In this document: piece by piece, positions 1-7,032 of the stretch
How positions within the stretch are numbered: position 1 is the stretch's first letter
Layout: each line of letters starts with the position of its first letter
Source: Chloroflexota bacterium
GTDB taxonomy: Bacteria; Chloroflexota; Anaerolineae; Anaerolineales; UBA4823
DNA: 11,732 nt
NCBI GenBank assembly: GCA_030669775.1
Contig: DAOVCZ010000034.1
Location: 1 to 11,732, forward strand
Direction: 5' to 3'
Position numbers and translations under genes: made by a program
Notes under the pieces: model-generated
The model's database searches: none
The model's input: only the letters and a program-made list of their open reading frames with translations
Told to the model about the DNA's origin: nothing

Positions 1-1
1 T

Positions 2-58
2 CTCGCCGAAGGGCGCATCCAGGGCATGGCAGTGTTTACTAAAAATTTATCTCGATAA
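2..58 (+). CDS. possible C-terminal end of a gene entering from the left edge
   Basis: An open frame runs from the first bases of the window to a TAA at 56-58 and encodes 18 residues, LAEGRIQGMAVFTKNLSR. The end resembles the last beta strand and tail of zinc-type alcohol dehydrogenase or quinone oxidoreductase proteins, which often finish with an 'LL.EGRI.G..V' pattern, but 18 residues cannot decide a family. It would converge on the LapA-like gene on the opposite strand. The frame could also be chance. Confidence 0.3.
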   Translation, partial: LAEGRIQGMAVFTKNLSR

Positions 59-77
59 TCACCCGGTAATTGGCAGA

Positions 78-155
78 TTATTCGACCGGGGGAGTTTCTC
101 CCTCATCCGTTGGAGACGATTCCTCAGATTGTTCTACACTCTCGGTCTGGCTCAT
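78..155 (-). other. in-frame acidic tail after the LapA-like stop codon (25-codon ORF)
   Basis: Directly after the TGA of the LapA-like gene (162-164) the same frame continues with two Glu codons and then an ATG at 153-155. It reads on for 25 codons to a TAA at 78-80. The product is strongly acidic and Ser/Thr/Pro-rich (for example SEESSPTDEGETPPVE), like a disordered cytoplasmic tail. It may be the original C-terminus of the LapA-like protein cut off by a nonsense change, a readthrough extension, or a chance ORF. Only a weak GA-rich stretch precedes the ATG, so independent translation is doubtful. Confidence 0.3.
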
Positions 156-161
156 CTCTTC

Positions 162-461
162 TCACTGTTGCAGCTGCTCTTTTGTACCCTGCAGCTCCTC
201 TTGAGTGCTGGTTAGCTGACCCTCAACCTCGGCGATGCGTTTGCGCTGGCTGGAAATGGTCATTTTCTGTTTAATCTGGCCAGGAGCGGTGGCCAGGTAG
301 CTGATCAGGGCTCCAGCGACCAGGGCGATGAAGAGGACCAAGGCCAGCGATCCTTCTGTTTCCCAGATCAGGAAGCGGATGGGGGTGACCGTGGCATTCT
401 GGATGGCGAAGAGGATGGCGAGAAATGCGATCACAAAGGAGAAAATCAATAGTATTTGCAT
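162..461 (-). CDS. LapA/DUF1049-family small membrane protein
   Basis: The 99-residue product has two membrane segments (about residues 3-20 and 38-57) joined by a short loop, then a cytoplasmic coiled coil rich in Gln, Glu and Lys from about 65 to the end. The phrase FAIQNATVTPIRF at 18-30 matches the conserved 'F.l.N...v...f' turn of the LapA (lipopolysaccharide assembly protein A, DUF1049) domain. In E. coli LapA acts with LapB in envelope control; in other phyla such proteins have no firm role, so I claim family only. The ATG at 459-461 is supported by an AAAGGTGG Shine-Dalgarno stretch a few bases upstream. The frame continues past the TGA into an acidic tail at 78-161, so the natural protein may be about 127 residues. 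It lies about 100 bases downstream of another small membrane gene on the same strand and may share its transcript. Confidence 0.75.
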   Translation of the reverse strand: MQILLIFSFVIAFLAILFAIQNATVTPIRFLIWETEGSLALVLFIALVAGALISYLATAPGQIKQKMTISSQRKRIAEVEGQLTSTQEELQGTKEQLQQ

Positions 462-562
462 GGGGGACCACCTTTCATGGATCTTTTTGGCTGGGCATAT
501 TTGAAGAATTTAGATATTTTGCTAAATGATATTGATAACCTGCAGATAGTGAGTAGCATTGA

Positions 563-844
563 TTACTGCGGCTGTGAAATGAGCATCATAGCCAGCGCAA
601 ATAAACTGGCCAAACAAATGAAAGGGATGGCGATGATAAATCCGGCGACGACATAATGCCCCCAGACAGCGAAGGCACGATTGAGGAATTTAGGGCTGAT
701 GATATTTGAATCTGGTATACGCTCCTTTAGCTCAGCTATATCAATCTCCTGGGCTTGGAGTTTTTCCTGGAGCTGTACGATCTGGGAATTAAGTTGTTCC
801 AGCTGGATTTGCATCGCATCAAGGGAAATCGACGAATCTGACAT
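563..844 (-). CDS. small hypothetical protein: coiled coil plus one or two membrane helices
   Basis: The 93-residue product is not a family I recognise. Residues about 8-43 form a heptad-like coiled coil (MQIQLEQLNSQIVQLQEKL) with many Gln, Glu and Leu. Residues about 57-90 form one long or two short hydrophobic segments ending in a short polar tail. This suggests a cytoplasmic N-terminus that self-associates and a membrane anchor at the C-terminus. The ATG start is preceded by a strong AAGGAGG Shine-Dalgarno sequence about 7 bases upstream, and a near-consensus promoter lies at 892-920, so expression looks real. The next gene on the strand is the LapA-like protein, which is also a small membrane protein with a coiled coil. 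A shared envelope role is possible, but that is inference. Confidence 0.65.
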   Translation of the reverse strand: MSDSSISLDAMQIQLEQLNSQIVQLQEKLQAQEIDIAELKERIPDSNIISPKFLNRAFAVWGHYVVAGFIIAIPFICLASLFALAMMLISQPQ

Positions 845-1085
845 CCTGCCCCTCCTTCTATCTTGTGAATAATGGAAATTTAGTTTTATAAATTATCACA
901 TTGCACCATCAGGATGTCAATGAAGGCCTGTGCGGTGTCCAGGAGATACTATACACTTTATGGGGTTTGGGTACGAAATCTTTGTGGAGAAACTGATGAT
1001 AATAATCCCCAGGACTCTCTTCGCTGAATGAATTTTTAAAAGATCTGTTGGAAAACAGCTTCCCGTCGGATCCTGGTCTTGGTAA
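845..1085. other. intergenic region between divergent genes
   Basis: This stretch separates the 93-residue membrane protein (minus) from the EamA permease (plus). It contains the minus-strand promoter at 892-920. Several short coding-like runs occur on the plus strand, in different frames and without a supported start: about 914-1027, 960-1031, and one ending in a TGA at 1099-1101 that overlaps the EamA GTG. They may be the remains of a decayed gene but cannot be assigned. No tRNA, strong terminator or repeat is visible. Confidence 0.5.
892..920 (-). promoter_or_regulatory. sigma70-type promoter for the small membrane gene(s)
   Basis: Read on the minus strand, TTGACA (915-920) is followed by a 17-base spacer and GATAAT (892-897). 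A TG dinucleotide one base before the -10 makes it an extended -10 as well. Transcription should begin near 885, about 40 bases before the ATG of the 93-residue gene, and could continue into the LapA-like gene. Confidence 0.7.
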
Positions 1086-1091
1086 TATAAT
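1086..1091 (+). promoter_or_regulatory. perfect -10 box suggesting leaderless transcription of the EamA gene
   Basis: TATAAT occupies exactly -12 to -7 relative to the GTG start at 1098. There is no purine-rich Shine-Dalgarno sequence before that GTG, and a stop codon (TAA at 1083-1085) in the same frame excludes an earlier start. The -35 position at the usual distance (about 1063-1068) is poor, so the promoter may be weak or need an activator. Confidence 0.45.
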
Positions 1092-1097
1092 TCACCT

Positions 1098-1976
1098 GTG
1101 AGCTTATTCGTTATCTCCATCGTCCTCGTCTCCACTTTCATGCACGCCGGATGGAATTTGCTGGCCCGCTACTCCCGGTCTGAGGGTGAATTCTATAAGA
1201 AGATGTTGATCATCACATTGCTGGTGGGATTTCTGCCGGCTGTGCTCTCGGAGTTACGAACAGGATCAATGACTCCGCTGGCCTGGGCTTGCGTGATCGG
1301 TTCTGGAACCAGCGCGGCTTTCTATCTCTTTGGTCTGGCGAAAGCGTTCAGTACGTCAGATTTTACGATCGTCTACCCGGTTGCGCGCGCGCTACCGGTG
1401 ATATTCATCGCAATCATTGATGTCACCCGGGGGAGATACCTGACCCCAGCTGGGTGGATGGGTATTATCCTGGTGGTGATGGGCAGTGCCCTGGTGCCGC
1501 AGCGAAATTTCGGGGATTTCCAATTGAGGAATTATCTTAATCGGGCAAGTTTTTGGATGGTATTGGCTGCGTTGGGAACAGTGGGTTACACATTCTTGGA
1601 TAAAATAGCAGCCGAGGTGGTCCAATCGGGTCCGGATACAGCAGCCCGCTATGGATTTTTTTATTTTGCGATTTCTTTCTTCCCCTATATGCTGCTCATG
1701 CGCACGATCGATATCCCCGCAGAGAATAAGAGACAAACAGGGTGGTGGCTGCCGGTAATCGGGGCGATTTTGGGATTTAGCGCTTACTGGTTGATCTTAT
1801 GGGCATACCAGCTGAGCCCGTATGCCAGCTATATTGTGGCTTTTCGCCAATTCAGTATTGTTATTGGTGCCGCATTAGCGTTCCTGATTTACAAAGAAAA
1901 GGGCTTCGCGGTGAGGATAAGTGGAGCACTGCTGATCACAGCTGGTTTGATATTGATCGCGGTTTTTGGGGATTAA
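1098..1976 (+). CDS. EamA/DMT-family permease
   Basis: The 292-residue protein has the size and pattern of the drug/metabolite transporter superfamily: two EamA repeats of about five membrane helices each, with the repeat boundary near residue 150. The opening, with small hydrophobic residues followed by HAGWNLLARYS at 16-26, is typical of this family. The second repeat ends with the YKEKG signature near 265-269 (compare 'l.EkpT/g' in EamA proteins) and a last helix ILIAVF. These proteins exchange small metabolites across the inner membrane; the substrate here cannot be inferred. The GTG start is the only one available after an in-frame stop at 1083-1085. The gene is the only clear plus-strand gene and converges tail-to-tail on the PiT gene with 4 bases between stops, leaving no room for a separate terminator. 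Confidence 0.85.
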   Translation: MSLFVISIVLVSTFMHAGWNLLARYSRSEGEFYKKMLIITLLVGFLPAVLSELRTGSMTPLAWACVIGSGTSAAFYLFGLAKAFSTSDFTIVYPVARALPVIFIAIIDVTRGRYLTPAGWMGIILVVMGSALVPQRNFGDFQLRNYLNRASFWMVLAALGTVGYTFLDKIAAEVVQSGPDTAARYGFFYFAISFFPYMLLMRTIDIPAENKRQTGWWLPVIGAILGFSAYWLILWAYQLSPYASYIVAFRQFSIVIGAALAFLIYKEKGFAVRISGALLITAGLILIAVFGD

Positions 1977-1980
1977 CGGA

Positions 1981-2967
1981 TTAAAGAATTGCAACCAGCA
2001 GCAGATAGAAAACTGCACCCAAGATGAAAGTTGCAGGAATCGTGAGGAGCCAGGCCATTGCGATTTGACCAGCCAGACCCCAGCGCACCATATTAACACG
2101 CTCCGCAGATCCAGCACCAACAATGGTTGAGCTGATCACCTGGGTCGTACTCACCGGTCCACCTACCAGGGCTGCTCCCAGGATGACGATCGTACCGGCA
2201 ACTTGTGAAGAGAAGGCATGTACCGCGCGAATGCGGTAAAAACCTGCGCCCATGGTTTTTATCAAGCGCCACCCGCCCAGCGCGGTTCCGAGAGCAATAG
2301 CACTCGCGCTGGCTGCGATCACCCAGGTGGGTACTACGAATTCATCCAGCACCCCGAAAGCCACCAGGCCAAAAGTCAGGATACCCATCGTTTTTTGAGC
2401 ATCATTCGTGCCATGGCTTAATCCCAGGGTGACAGTCGTGATCCATTGACCCTTACGGAAGAATTCGTTGACGCGAGGGGAGAATCCACGGCCAATCCAT
2501 AAAATGATGGCCAGGATGATAAATCCAAAAATGAAACCAAGGATGGGGGATATGAACAACGCCAGCAGAACCTTGGTGAGACCTTCGATCTGGATGGCAG
2601 ACGTACCAAACCCGATCAATGCCGCACCGACGAAACCCCCGATCAGAGCATGGGAAGAGCTGGAAGGGATGCCGAACCACCAGGTAATTAAATTCCAGAC
2701 AATCGCAGAAAGCAAAGCCGCCATGGCAGTTGGCACCGTAACGGCCTCCGCGCTGACAACTTCGGTGCCGATGGTTGTGGCAACTGCGACACCGAAGAGA
2801 AATGGCCCGATGAAGTTTGTCAGCGCGGATATTGAAAGAGCCGCGCGCGGCGACATGGCGTTGGAGGCGATGGTGGTTGCCACAACGTTGGCACTGTCAT
2901 GAAAGCCGTTGAGGAAATCAAACAACAGCGCGATAGCGATGAAGATGATCAGGAGGGGTTCTAACAT
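1981..2967 (-). CDS. PiT-family inorganic phosphate permease
   Basis: The 328-residue membrane protein carries both halves of the PiT signature. GFHDSAN at 21-27 is followed by IPSSSSHALIGG at 100-111, and GLSHGTNDAQKTMGI at 182-196 is followed by PVSTTQVISSTI at 271-282. These duplicated Asp/Asn-containing loops form the ion and phosphate path in this family, which imports phosphate (often as a metal-phosphate complex or with a cation). About ten hydrophobic segments are visible and the length is near that of short PiT members. The ATG touches the TAA of the upstream phosphatase-superfamily gene (TAAATG) and has no Shine-Dalgarno of its own, so translation is probably coupled. Many PiT genes sit beside a DUF47/PhoU-like partner; none is present here, and the neighbour is instead a hydrolase that could supply phosphate. 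Confidence 0.9.
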   Translation of the reverse strand: MLEPLLIIFIAIALLFDFLNGFHDSANVVATTIASNAMSPRAALSISALTNFIGPFLFGVAVATTIGTEVVSAEAVTVPTAMAALLSAIVWNLITWWFGIPSSSSHALIGGFVGAALIGFGTSAIQIEGLTKVLLALFISPILGFIFGFIILAIILWIGRGFSPRVNEFFRKGQWITTVTLGLSHGTNDAQKTMGILTFGLVAFGVLDEFVVPTWVIAASASAIALGTALGGWRLIKTMGAGFYRIRAVHAFSSQVAGTIVILGAALVGGPVSTTQVISSTIVGAGSAERVNMVRWGLAGQIAMAWLLTIPATFILGAVFYLLLVAIL

Positions 2968-3786
2968 TTAGACGATTGAGGTGTGTTTCATAGACTCGGG
3001 AATTGCCACACCTAGCAAGTCACACACGGTTGGGGCAATCTGCAGTTGAGAAATGACTTCGTTGGTGTCCCCTGCGCCGGTAATCCCAGGCCGGATCAGG
3101 AAGAGGGGAACTTCACGCACATCAGGCGTTGTCCCTCCGTGAAGCCGGTCGGCGTTGATGCCATGGTCGCCAGTGACCAGGATGTTGTAGCCATTCTGGA
3201 TCCATTCGGCGATCAATGCAGACATGTACATGTCCTGGTAGATGGCTTGATTGCGGTATTCAGGAGAATCGGCGCCATGCTTCTCACCTAAATAATCCAT
3301 CCCCATCGGATGGACGAGCAGGTAATCGGGATCGAAGCGTCTTACCAGCATGCCAGCGGTAACAAATAGCTCGATATCCGGGTAGTCATCTTCTGTGTAG
3401 AATCTTCCGTGCTGGATGAGCAGCGATTCATCATCTACTTCCCGATCATCGAGGCGATCGTACGGGATACTGTTGTAGAGCTCAGAAAACCAGTAATAAG
3501 CCGCGGCCGCGGTGGTTTTTCCAGCGTCAACAGCTGCCTGGAAGATATTGGGCTTGTCTGAACGGCGAACGATGTAATTGGCTAAGATGCCGTGTTGAGA
3601 GACGGGTAGCCCGGTATGAACTGTCTCGTACATGGGGCGGGACATGCTGGGCAATTCCCCGATCACTTTATAAAGGCTGGCCTGTTGGGTTTCTACCAGG
3701 TGCCCCAGGAAACCCATGCCAGCTACTGCTGTGTCATAGCGCAGGGCATCAGAGAGCACCAGGATAACTTTGTTTGATTTTTTCAT
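2968..3786 (-). CDS. alkaline phosphatase superfamily hydrolase (phosphodiesterase-like)
   Basis: The 272-residue protein has the order of metal-site motifs of the alkaline phosphatase superfamily (nucleotide pyrophosphatase/phosphodiesterase, phosphonoacetate hydrolase and related enzymes). These are VLSDALRYD with Asp13, the nucleophile region SMSRP at 47-51 (Ser47 or Ser49), HPMGMDYLGEKHG with Asp164, TGDHG with Asp207 and His208, and LHGG with His216. In most members the Asp164 motif reads D..GH; here the position of that His is Glu168 and a His follows at 170, so metal binding may differ. No signal peptide or membrane segment is seen, which suggests a cytoplasmic enzyme. It is short compared with typical 350-450 residue members and so lacks large inserts. 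It is directly followed, with no gap, by the PiT phosphate permease, which supports a phosphate-releasing role. The precise substrate is unknown. Confidence 0.8.
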   Translation of the reverse strand: MKKSNKVILVLSDALRYDTAVAGMGFLGHLVETQQASLYKVIGELPSMSRPMYETVHTGLPVSQHGILANYIVRRSDKPNIFQAAVDAGKTTAAAAYYWFSELYNSIPYDRLDDREVDDESLLIQHGRFYTEDDYPDIELFVTAGMLVRRFDPDYLLVHPMGMDYLGEKHGADSPEYRNQAIYQDMYMSALIAEWIQNGYNILVTGDHGINADRLHGGTTPDVREVPLFLIRPGITGAGDTNEVISQLQIAPTVCDLLGVAIPESMKHTSIV

Positions 3787-3912
3787 ATTGATTAGCTCAT
3801 GTATTGTTTACAAAGGGTATTAAGTATACTTTGAATTGGTTTTTTGGCAGAAAATTCATCCTCGGCGGGGGGATTTCCATATTGAGTGTTGCAAAACTTT
3901 ACCCCGGCCTCT
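3787..3912. other. short gene-free spacer, possible internal promoter
   Basis: This 126-base gap separates the small coupled ORF from the phosphatase-superfamily gene. On the minus strand TATACT (3823-3828) lies about 40 bases before the ATG, but the sequence 17 bases upstream of it does not resemble a -35. A TTGT-TT-ACAA element (3804-3813) could be an operator half-site pair. There is no clear terminator hairpin, so readthrough from the kinase operon is also possible. Confidence 0.25.
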
Positions 3913-4113
3913 TCAGACAGATTCATTGTTGTAAACATCGTAATCCACAATTCCCACATCGATGCCGTAACGTTCAGTAATCTCCAAGCTGCCTGAGGTG
4001 ATGATTTCGGGGCTGGTATAGAATTTGTTCGCCGGCACGCCTAGCTCCTGCATGGCGAAATTTGATAATTGGGCGCGGGTGTTGATCTTATGGCGGTCGA
4101 TGAAAAATTTCAT
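3913..4113 (-). CDS. 66-residue coupled protein, possible HAD-type fragment
   Basis: The ATG overlaps the TGA of the FGGY kinase in an ATGA arrangement (4110-4113), which argues for real, coupled translation. The product is soluble and of mixed alpha/beta character. The stretch NTRAQLSNFAMQELGVP followed by FYTSPEIITSG has the spacing of the 'TR..L...L..LG(I/V)......I.TS' block of HAD subfamily IIA phosphatases (NagD or phosphoglycolate phosphatase-like). However, the DxD nucleophile motif and the C-terminal half of such enzymes are absent. It may therefore be a truncated remnant, a small accessory protein, or an unrelated family. I do not assign a function. If it was once a phosphatase, pairing it with a sugar kinase would fit, but that is inference from weak similarity. 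Confidence 0.55.
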   Translation of the reverse strand: MKFFIDRHKINTRAQLSNFAMQELGVPANKFYTSPEIITSGSLEITERYGIDVGIVDYDVYNNESV

Positions 4114-5645
4114 TGGATTTGATATAACCTTCGGTGAACAGGAACTAACAATTCATAGAGCCCACGATACTCTTGGTATAGCGCATCATAACGCTTCCAA
4201 CGGGTAGGATTCGGCTGGATTTCGCGATTGATGCCAATGAGTCGATCTACTTCATCCATATTAGGATAAATGCCTAAGCCAACTGCAACCGTTAATGCAG
4301 TGCCTGCCGCGCCGGCCTCCAAGTGGTTATTCACTACGTGCAATGGTTTACCAGTTACATCGCTGATGATTTGAATCCAAACAGTACTGCTGCATCCGCC
4401 TCCAATTCCGTTAAAACCATCAATTTTAAAACCAACGTTTTCCATCGCTTCGCAAATCCAACGCAAGTGGTAGGCTACACCCTCCATCAAAGCTCGAGCC
4501 ATGTGTCCTTTATTATGGCTCATGTTCAAGCCGATATAGCCACCCCGCGCGTAATGATCCAAAACAGGCGCCCTTTCCCCCGAAAGCCAGGGTAAAAAGA
4601 TCAGCTTGTCGGAGCCTGGAGAAACAGCCTCAGCCGCAGAACTGATCAGGTCATAACTTGATATACCCTGCTCTGCCGCTATCAATTTTTCATCCTGACA
4701 AAGTGCATCGCGAAACCACATCAGAGCGCCACCACCTGTTTCCATCTCACCAGCAACGATGTATTTCTTCGGGTCGATATGATTTAACCCCCAAAATGGC
4801 TTGACTGGATCGTTGCGAAAAGTAGATGTTGAGATGCCTATCCATGTGGCGGTACCGATGCATAAGTGGACTTTTCCCTCTTGGTTTGCCCCAGCTCCAG
4901 ATTGTGCCACAGCTACATCCCCTGCACAGATGACAACAGGTGTACCTGGTTTCAGGCCAGTTTCTCTGGCAGCCTCTGGTGTAATCTTACCGATCACATC
5001 TGTAGCCGGATAAGCGGGAGGCAGCATCCCAAGGGGAATGCCAAGCTCCTTACAAACTTCTTCTGACCACTTCTTGGTATACGGGTTGAAAAGAAAATAA
5101 GCTGAAGCACCTACCCAGTCAATGGCGATTTTTCCAGTCAATTTGAACAAAATATATTCTTTGCAATCTAGGAGGTAAGCTGTGCGATCCCAGACTTCTG
5201 GGCGTTCTTCCTTAAGCCAGAGGATCTTGGGAATACTGTCTTTTGCTGTAGGGATATTGCCAGTATGCTTGAACAGGAATGCAGGCATCTCACCTGAAGT
5301 GACACGTTCAGCCTGACGAATACTGCGCAGATCCAACCAGGACAACATCGGAGTCAACGGACGGCCTTTTTCATCTATAGGCAGAGTATTAAACATCTGA
5401 GCCGAGACTCCTACTCCCAGGATTCCAGCAGGGTCAATACCTGATTTCTGGATCACCCTACGAGATGTAGCTGCGACAACTTGCCATAATTCATCTGGAT
5501 CTTGTTCAACCCACTCTGGTCGTGGGTAAGAAATACCATAGGATTGGTATACCGAATAAAGCACTTGCCCTTGCAGGTCACAAAGCACTGCTTTATTGCC
5601 CCCGGTGCCGACATCGTGAGCCAGGATGTATTTTTTTGTCGTCAC
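4110..5645 (-). CDS. FGGY-family carbohydrate kinase (xylulokinase-like)
   Basis: The 511-residue protein has both actin-like domains of FGGY kinases, which phosphorylate sugars, polyols or related hydroxy compounds with ATP. Visible are DVGTGGNKAV at 11-20 (phosphate loop 1), SWLDLRS at 102-108 (the W.D.R substrate motif), CAGDVAVAQSG at 240-250 with the likely catalytic base Asp243, GERAP at 356-360, and GIGGGCSSTVW at 413-423 (ATP site). Xylulokinases usually have Met-His at the substrate site near residue 80; here the segment is QMF (83-85), so the substrate may not be xylulose. The GTG start is backed by AGGAGA 7 bases upstream. The gene lies 18 bases after an aminotransferase and overlaps the next ORF by 4 bases, so the three form one translational unit. 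Confidence 0.88.
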   Translation of the reverse strand: MTTKKYILAHDVGTGGNKAVLCDLQGQVLYSVYQSYGISYPRPEWVEQDPDELWQVVAATSRRVIQKSGIDPAGILGVGVSAQMFNTLPIDEKGRPLTPMLSWLDLRSIRQAERVTSGEMPAFLFKHTGNIPTAKDSIPKILWLKEERPEVWDRTAYLLDCKEYILFKLTGKIAIDWVGASAYFLFNPYTKKWSEEVCKELGIPLGMLPPAYPATDVIGKITPEAARETGLKPGTPVVICAGDVAVAQSGAGANQEGKVHLCIGTATWIGISTSTFRNDPVKPFWGLNHIDPKKYIVAGEMETGGGALMWFRDALCQDEKLIAAEQGISSYDLISSAAEAVSPGSDKLIFLPWLSGERAPVLDHYARGGYIGLNMSHNKGHMARALMEGVAYHLRWICEAMENVGFKIDGFNGIGGGCSSTVWIQIISDVTGKPLHVVNNHLEAGAAGTALTVAVGLGIYPNMDEVDRLIGINREIQPNPTRWKRYDALYQEYRGLYELLVPVHRRLYQIQ

Positions 5646-5663
5646 AGCAATTCTCCTGTCTTG

Positions 5664-6770
5664 CTAAAAATCAACTCCCATGATTTCCCTGCAATACTCC
5701 CTGAACGTTTCAATAAAAAAACGATTCTGTTCAGGTGTTCCAACCGTGACGCGGATAAAGCCGCCCGCCATATTATGTCCACTCATGGGACGGATATAGA
5801 TACCTTTGGCGGACATTTTGTCACGAATTTCCAAAGAATCTTTGTCGAGCACGCTGGCATCAATCAACACGAAATTACCCTCAGATGGAAGGGCTCGTAG
5901 ACCATGGATTTTATTGATTTCGTTGAGGATATAGTCACGCCCAACAATTACATTTTTCCGCTTTTGCTCCTGGTCTTCGATGTCTTCCAAACCGGCCAAT
6001 GCAGCTGCAATCGCAATCGAGCTAACATTCCAGGGAAAACGGACACTGTTGAAATAACTGGCAAGCTTTGGGTCACAAAGGATATAGCCAACTCGGAATC
6101 CGGCCAAACCAAAGGCTTTTGAAAATGTGCGGTTGACCATCATATGTGGATATTTCTCAATGAGAAGAGCACGTGAAACAACTTCATTTTCCAGTTCATA
6201 ATATGCTTCGTCAAAAAAGGTAGGAATGCCTAATTCAAGGATACGGAGCAGATCCTTCTCTTCGATCTGGTTGCCGGTAGGGTTGTTAGGTGAACAGATA
6301 AAAATGAGTTTTGTTTTCAGAGTGATCGCTTTGAAGATGGCTTCCATATCCCAATAGAACTCGGGAGTCATTGGAACTTGCACTGCGATACCACCCGCTA
6401 TTTTTACACGCGCCTCATACATCGGAAAAGTAGGTATTGGAATAACAGCTTCATCACCAGGGACAACAAATGTATGTGCTACAAAATTGATCACATCGGT
6501 CGAGCCATTGCCCAATACAACGTGATCAGCTGTTAAACTTGCTTTCTCTCCCAGTTTTTGCCGTAAGTGTGGACCGGAACCAGGATACAGGTTTCCCAAA
6601 CGAGCCGCTTCCATGATTGCATCCAAGATGTGCTCGGATGGTCTCAGTGGATTCTCGTTGGACATCATACGGATAATTTGTGGATTCTCCCAGGCAATGT
6701 CCATATGTCTATCGCTATATGGCTCTGCGGTTTTCACCCACGGGACAATGAAGTTTTCAAGCGATTTCAT
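5664..6770 (-). CDS. HisC-like PLP-dependent aminotransferase (fold type I)
   Basis: The 368-residue protein is a class I/II aminotransferase closest in layout to histidinol-phosphate aminotransferase. Motifs in order are SNENPLRPS at 37-45 (N-terminal arm), GNGSTD at 87-92 (PLP phosphate), SPNNPTGN at 160-167, FFDEAYYE at 185-192 (Asp187 and Tyr190 contact the PLP ring), TFSKAFGLAGFRVGY at 215-229 with Schiff-base Lys218 and Arg226, and FIRVTVGTPEQN at 338-349 with the carboxylate-binding Arg340. HisC-like enzymes often act on phosphorylated amino substrates, but no other histidine pathway gene is near. The genomic partners are an FGGY kinase and, across an IS scar, a polyamine-type ABC importer, so a catabolic transamination is more likely than histidine biosynthesis. 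The ATG follows a GGAG Shine-Dalgarno about 11 bases upstream. No convincing promoter is visible before it. Confidence 0.88.
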   Translation of the reverse strand: MKSLENFIVPWVKTAEPYSDRHMDIAWENPQIIRMMSNENPLRPSEHILDAIMEAARLGNLYPGSGPHLRQKLGEKASLTADHVVLGNGSTDVINFVAHTFVVPGDEAVIPIPTFPMYEARVKIAGGIAVQVPMTPEFYWDMEAIFKAITLKTKLIFICSPNNPTGNQIEEKDLLRILELGIPTFFDEAYYELENEVVSRALLIEKYPHMMVNRTFSKAFGLAGFRVGYILCDPKLASYFNSVRFPWNVSSIAIAAALAGLEDIEDQEQKRKNVIVGRDYILNEINKIHGLRALPSEGNFVLIDASVLDKDSLEIRDKMSAKGIYIRPMSGHNMAGGFIRVTVGTPEQNRFFIETFREYCREIMGVDF

Positions 6771-7032
6771 AGTTTCAGGACTCCTTATTTGTTATTTTGA
6801 ATGAAGGTACGATTATCGTTCTAATTCTTCGACACCCTTATACCATTTGACCTTCTCACCAATTTCTGTACGTGCCTTCTAACGCAAGGATTTAGGTTCA
6901 GACTCGATGTGTGCATCCAATTCTTAAAAAGAGAATTAGGTGGTCAAGGGTCTTTAGACACGAAAACGGGTGATCTTAAGGTGGAATCCTCTTTGGTTGA
7001 GTTCTTTAACAATCGATGGCTCAGATCGAGTC

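Noticed and set aside
62..90. CCCGGT/ACCGGG inverted repeat as a terminator
   Set aside because: Only 6 bp with a 17-base loop and no T-run on either side.
914..1101. Coding-like plus-strand runs in three frames before the EamA gene
   Set aside because: Each is short, lacks a start with ribosome binding site, and joining them needs several frameshifts; kept only as a possible decayed gene.
917..1141. 74-codon minus-strand open frame overlapping the EamA start
   Set aside because: It starts inside the permease gene, lacks a ribosome binding site and ends inside the strong minus-strand promoter.
2468..2902. 144-codon open frame on the plus strand
   Set aside because: It is entirely antisense to the PiT permease, whose own frame carries unmistakable family motifs.
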